In this document: positions 61,496 through 64,000 of the stretch, one piece after another | Layout of the letters: every line of letters starts with the position of its first letter | Position numbering within the stretch: the first letter of the stretch is position 1 | From: Halorussus limi | GTDB taxonomy: Archaea > Halobacteriota > Halobacteria > Halobacteriales > Haladaptataceae | Assembly: GCF_023238205.1 (NCBI RefSeq) | Contig: NZ_CP096659.1 | Coordinates: 1,815,626-1,879,625 of the forward strand | Direction of reading: 5' to 3' | DNA: 64,000 nt | Made by a program: the position numbers and the translations under genes | The notes under the pieces: generated by a model | Told to the model about the DNA's origin: nothing | The model's input: the letters and a program-made list of their open reading frames with translations, nothing else | Database searches by the model: none

Positions 61496-61608
61496 ACTCC
61501 ATCGTCGGTTTCGGGACGGTATGTATGCGTTGCATCCGCCCGGACCGCCCCGTCTCGCTCGCGGTCCCGGACGGGAGCCGTCTGCTCCGAACCGTGCCGA
61601 TTCGGCCG

Positions 61609-62370
61609 TTACTCGTCGTCGGCCACGCTCGGGTGCATCTCCGGTTCGTCGTCGCGCGGTTCGTCGAAGTACTCGCCCATCGCGTCCAACGACTCGGCCT
61701 CGCGGCGCTCGCGCTCGTCGTCGCCTATCTCCTCGCACCCCGGCGGCACGTCCCGGCCGCGGCCGGTGAAGTACCGCTCGGGAGCGACCCAATCGTGGTA
61801 GAACGGCCGGTCGTCGTCTTCGAGGAGCGTCACCCCGACTTCGGCCCCGTGGCCGGCGGCCACGATTGCCTGATGGGGCTTGCCCGCGAGTCGCCCGGCG
61901 GCGTACAGCCCTTCGACGCTGCTCCGGCCGCGCTCGTCGGTCGAGACGAACGTCTTGCCCCGCTCGACCAGTTCCAGCGCGTCGAGCGAGTCGAGGTAGT
62001 CGGTCGCGTTCTTCGTCGCCGCGACGACGTACCGCGACCGATACTCGTCGCCGTCTCCGGTCTCGATTCGGAAGCGATCGTCGCTCGCGGCCGTTCCACC
62101 GTCGTCGGCCCTGCTCACGCGCGTCACCTCGGCTTCCCGGAACTCGCACCCGGCGCGCTCGGCCTGGTCGGCCATCGCGTCGAGCAGGAGGCGGGCGTCC
62201 ACTCCCGCCGGGAACCCCGGGTAGTTCTCCAGTCGAGCGTTCCGCCGGAGGATGGAGCCGCCAGCGTCGAGAATTAGCGTTTCGAGGCCGTTCCGCGCCG
62301 TGTAGATGCCCGCCGACCGGCCGGCGACACCGCCGCCCACGACGACCACGTCGTACGTGTTGTCTGGCAT
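61609..62370 (-). CDS. FAD-dependent oxidoreductase of the thioredoxin reductase type, lacking CxxC
   Basis: 253 residues from the ATG at 62370. FAD motif VVVVGGGVAGRSAGIYTARNG near the N-terminus, and the second FAD-binding motif GLYAAGRLAGKPHQAIVAAGHG. The central NAD(P) domain with its CxxC, found in true thioredoxin reductases (about 300-340 residues), is absent. The C-terminal tail is acidic and includes a Cys (PPGCEEIGDDERERR). Such proteins are frequent in haloarchaea and their electron acceptors are unknown. It lies next to the CCCC membrane gene, same direction. Confidence 0.85.
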   Translation of the reverse strand: MPDNTYDVVVVGGGVAGRSAGIYTARNGLETLILDAGGSILRRNARLENYPGFPAGVDARLLLDAMADQAERAGCEFREAEVTRVSRADDGGTAASDDRFRIETGDGDEYRSRYVVAATKNATDYLDSLDALELVERGKTFVSTDERGRSSVEGLYAAGRLAGKPHQAIVAAGHGAEVGVTLLEDDDRPFYHDWVAPERYFTGRGRDVPPGCEEIGDDERERREAESLDAMGEYFDEPRDDEPEMHPSVADDE

Positions 62371-62466
62371 GGTTCTCGGAGTCGCCTCGGCGCGGGAGGC
62401 CAATAGCGTATTCGATAGAGGGTCGCTCTCCGGAGGACGCCGGTGGCGTTCGACCACGACGTCCGA

Positions 62467-63783
62467 CTACGGTGCGAGCGCAACGTAGCCCTCCGGCGGG
62501 ATTGAGACTTCGGCGTAGCCGTTCCCGTCGGCGCGACTGTTCTGGTCACCGGTGTAGTCGTTGAGGTCCCTGTTCCGCCAACTGGTGTAGGCCGAGCGCG
62601 TCTGCCAACTCGTCGAGTTGTTGATGCCGACGAGGACGTTGTTGTACCGCTCGAAGACGTACACGTTCGAGTCGGTGACGCGGTCGTAGGCCGCGCCGCC
62701 GGCGAGGTTGTTCCGAATCCAGAGCAGGTTCCCGATGGCGTCGTCGCCGACGCCGTAGTCCTCGCTGTAGACGCGGGGATACCCCTCGTAGGTGAGAATG
62801 AACGCGTGCGCCAGCAGCGACTGGGCCGGGTCGGGACTGTCGTGGTTGCCCGCGAAGGTCAGCGCGCTGTACGGGTCGCGGTTGACGAACCCGGCCCCGG
62901 CCAACTTGCTCATGTCGCCGCCGGGTCCGTAGAACACCTCGTTTTTCATCACGTGGTAGAGTTTGTAGTCGGTGACGGACATTCCGGTGTCGGCGTACCC
63001 CTGCAGGTAGTCCAGTTTCGACTTGCCGTCGTACGATTCGGGGATGACCTCGCCGACGGTGTAGACGTCGCTCGCCCAGTGGTTGGCGTAGTCGGCGAAG
63101 AACGACTCGGGGACGTGTTTGGCGGCGTCCCAACGGATACCGTCCACGCCGACGTCGCGGTACTTGTCCACGTACTTCTTCAACTCGCCCCGGACGTACG
63201 ACGACTCGTGTTTCAGGTCGCGCAGGCCGACGAGCCAGCACCCCTCGACCGAGTAGTCGCTGGAGTAGTCGATGTCGCACTTCGGGTGGAAGTCGTCGCT
63301 GCCGAACTGCGGGATATCGTCGAGCGTCACCTTCCGCTCGAAGGTGTCGCCGCCCGCGGCCATGTGGTTGACGACGGCGTCGGCGATGACGTCCAGTCCC
63401 TGATTGTGGGCCTCGTCGACCATCGACCGGTACTCCGACTCGGTGCCGAACTCGCTGTCGAAGTTCAGGAGGTCGATTGGCTGGTAGCCCAGCGGCGGGT
63501 CGTACTTCTCGCCCGTGTACTCCCGTTCGTGCTTGTAGACCCGACTGAACTGGGCGGGCGGGACCTGTATCGCGTCGTAGCCCTGACCGGCAATCGTCGA
63601 GAGGTCGCTCTCGATGGTCGCCCAGTCGGTGTGGTAGTACTGGTACGCCGCGCCCGACCCGACCGCGGCCGCGTCGCCCGTGGCGAACTTCGCGCCCGCG
63701 GCGGCCGCACCGAGCGCACCGATTCCTTTCAGCACGTTCCTCCGGGGGATACTGTCACCGTCTCCCTTGGTTATTCTTGGCAT
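62467..63783 (-). CDS. Secreted alpha-amylase (GH13)
   Basis: 438 residues with a twin-arginine signal SIPRRNVLKGIGALGAAAA. GH13 regions: I DVIADAVVNH, II GVDGIRWDAAKH (nucleophile Asp), III YTVGEVIPE (acid/base Glu), IV LTFAGNHDS (transition-state Asp). Substrate-binding helpers YDAIQVPPAQFS and PLGYQPIDLLNFDSEFG are also present. The C-terminal domain is beta-rich and ends PPEGYVALAP. It should hydrolyse starch outside the cell. Tat export fits folding under high salt. The upstream region is AT-rich with several TATA-like boxes. Confidence 0.95.
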   Translation of the reverse strand: MPRITKGDGDSIPRRNVLKGIGALGAAAAGAKFATGDAAAVGSGAAYQYYHTDWATIESDLSTIAGQGYDAIQVPPAQFSRVYKHEREYTGEKYDPPLGYQPIDLLNFDSEFGTESEYRSMVDEAHNQGLDVIADAVVNHMAAGGDTFERKVTLDDIPQFGSDDFHPKCDIDYSSDYSVEGCWLVGLRDLKHESSYVRGELKKYVDKYRDVGVDGIRWDAAKHVPESFFADYANHWASDVYTVGEVIPESYDGKSKLDYLQGYADTGMSVTDYKLYHVMKNEVFYGPGGDMSKLAGAGFVNRDPYSALTFAGNHDSPDPAQSLLAHAFILTYEGYPRVYSEDYGVGDDAIGNLLWIRNNLAGGAAYDRVTDSNVYVFERYNNVLVGINNSTSWQTRSAYTSWRNRDLNDYTGDQNSRADGNGYAEVSIPPEGYVALAP

Positions 63784-64000
63784 CCGTCTGTGAACGTGTG
63801 ACGAAATAGTATAACATTTTCTCAGGCTCGCTTAAATTTCCACTCTGGGATATATTTATATTACCTACCGCCTCCCGGCGGAGTGCCCGGCGAGAACTAC
63901 TTTCGGGCGTGGAGACGGTCGCTCTCCGAGCGAATCGGTTCTCGTTCGGGCGGGACGACTACCGGCGGCGGTTTGCCCGTGTCGAAAGCTACGTCAGAGT
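63784..64000 (-). promoter_or_regulatory. AT-rich upstream region of the amylase gene (window end)
   Basis: No gene is seen. On the minus strand the region contains TGTTATACT (about 63806-63814), GAAATTTAAGC and AAATATATCC (63849-63858) before a GC-rich end. The exact promoter cannot be decided; a 5' leader of some tens of bases is likely. Confidence 0.4.

Noticed and set aside
1-64000. tRNA, rRNA or CRISPR array
   Set aside because: No cloverleaf with the conserved T-arm sequence, no rRNA-like stretch and no regularly spaced repeats were seen.

Overview
The window is chromosomal DNA of a halophilic archaeon (class Halobacteria). Evidence: high GC content, very acidic predicted proteins, many promoters with a TATA box about 27 nt before the start codon and no Shine-Dalgarno (leaderless genes), and lineage markers such as DUF7344 regulators, HVO_0416-type and DUF7563 mini zinc-finger proteins, a twin-arginine alpha-amylase, Sec61-beta, ABCE1/RLI, a PINc-KH ATPase, SepF, NucS and a sliding clamp. 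I cannot name the genus from sequence alone. No rRNA, tRNA or CRISPR array was found.

Layout. 1-10.3 kb: SDR oxidoreductase (cut by the window edge), secreted DUF7282-like protein, geranylgeranyl reductase, DUF7344 membrane regulator, UvrA, Lrp-RCK_C regulator, AI-2E family permease, LURP-one protein, YgfZ-like protein. 10.3-18.3 kb: small regulator, PUA protein, membrane proteins, DUF1028 protein, SepF, FAU-1 operon, PrsW protease, riboflavin synthase. 18.5-29.2 kb: a large chemoreceptor, a UvrD/Rep-type helicase, three micro-proteins, F420 reductase, a pair of small membrane proteins (one frameshifted), HAD phosphatase, FNT channel, UPF0146. 29.2-39.2 kb: archaemetzincin, ASST-like propeller protein, EMC6-like/ABCE1 operon, PINc ATPase, membrane genes, pentapeptide-repeat potassium channel. 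39.3-48.8 kb: M20 peptidase, tandem M32 carboxypeptidases, thioredoxin, Sec61-beta, PdxT, DUF151, HisE, ASCH, AIR-synthase-like protein. 48.8-56.6 kb: membrane proteins, HxlR regulator, DUF6735, NucS, a PCNA-type clamp with an unusual N-terminus, MutS, thioredoxin-like protein. 56.8-64 kb: a DsbA/FrnE-like gene split by a 2,490-bp insertion, a membrane protein with a four-cysteine run, an FAD oxidoreductase and a GH13 alpha-amylase.

The most notable structure is the insertion at 57273-59762. It has perfect 13-bp terminal inverted repeats (19 bp with one mismatch), is flanked by a 7-bp direct repeat CTGCTAC, and removing it with one repeat copy restores the reading frame of a DsbA-family thiol oxidoreductase exactly at its CPFC active site. 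It is visibly more AT-rich than its surroundings. It encodes no recognisable transposase. Its cargo is two DUF7344-type winged-helix regulators, a small membrane protein and a decayed serine recombinase, and it contains a further pair of 31-bp inverted repeats around one regulator. It looks like a non-autonomous, cargo-carrying transposon. A second theme is DNA maintenance: UvrA, a UvrD/Rep-like helicase, NucS, a clamp protein and MutS all occur in the window, the last three within 5 kb.
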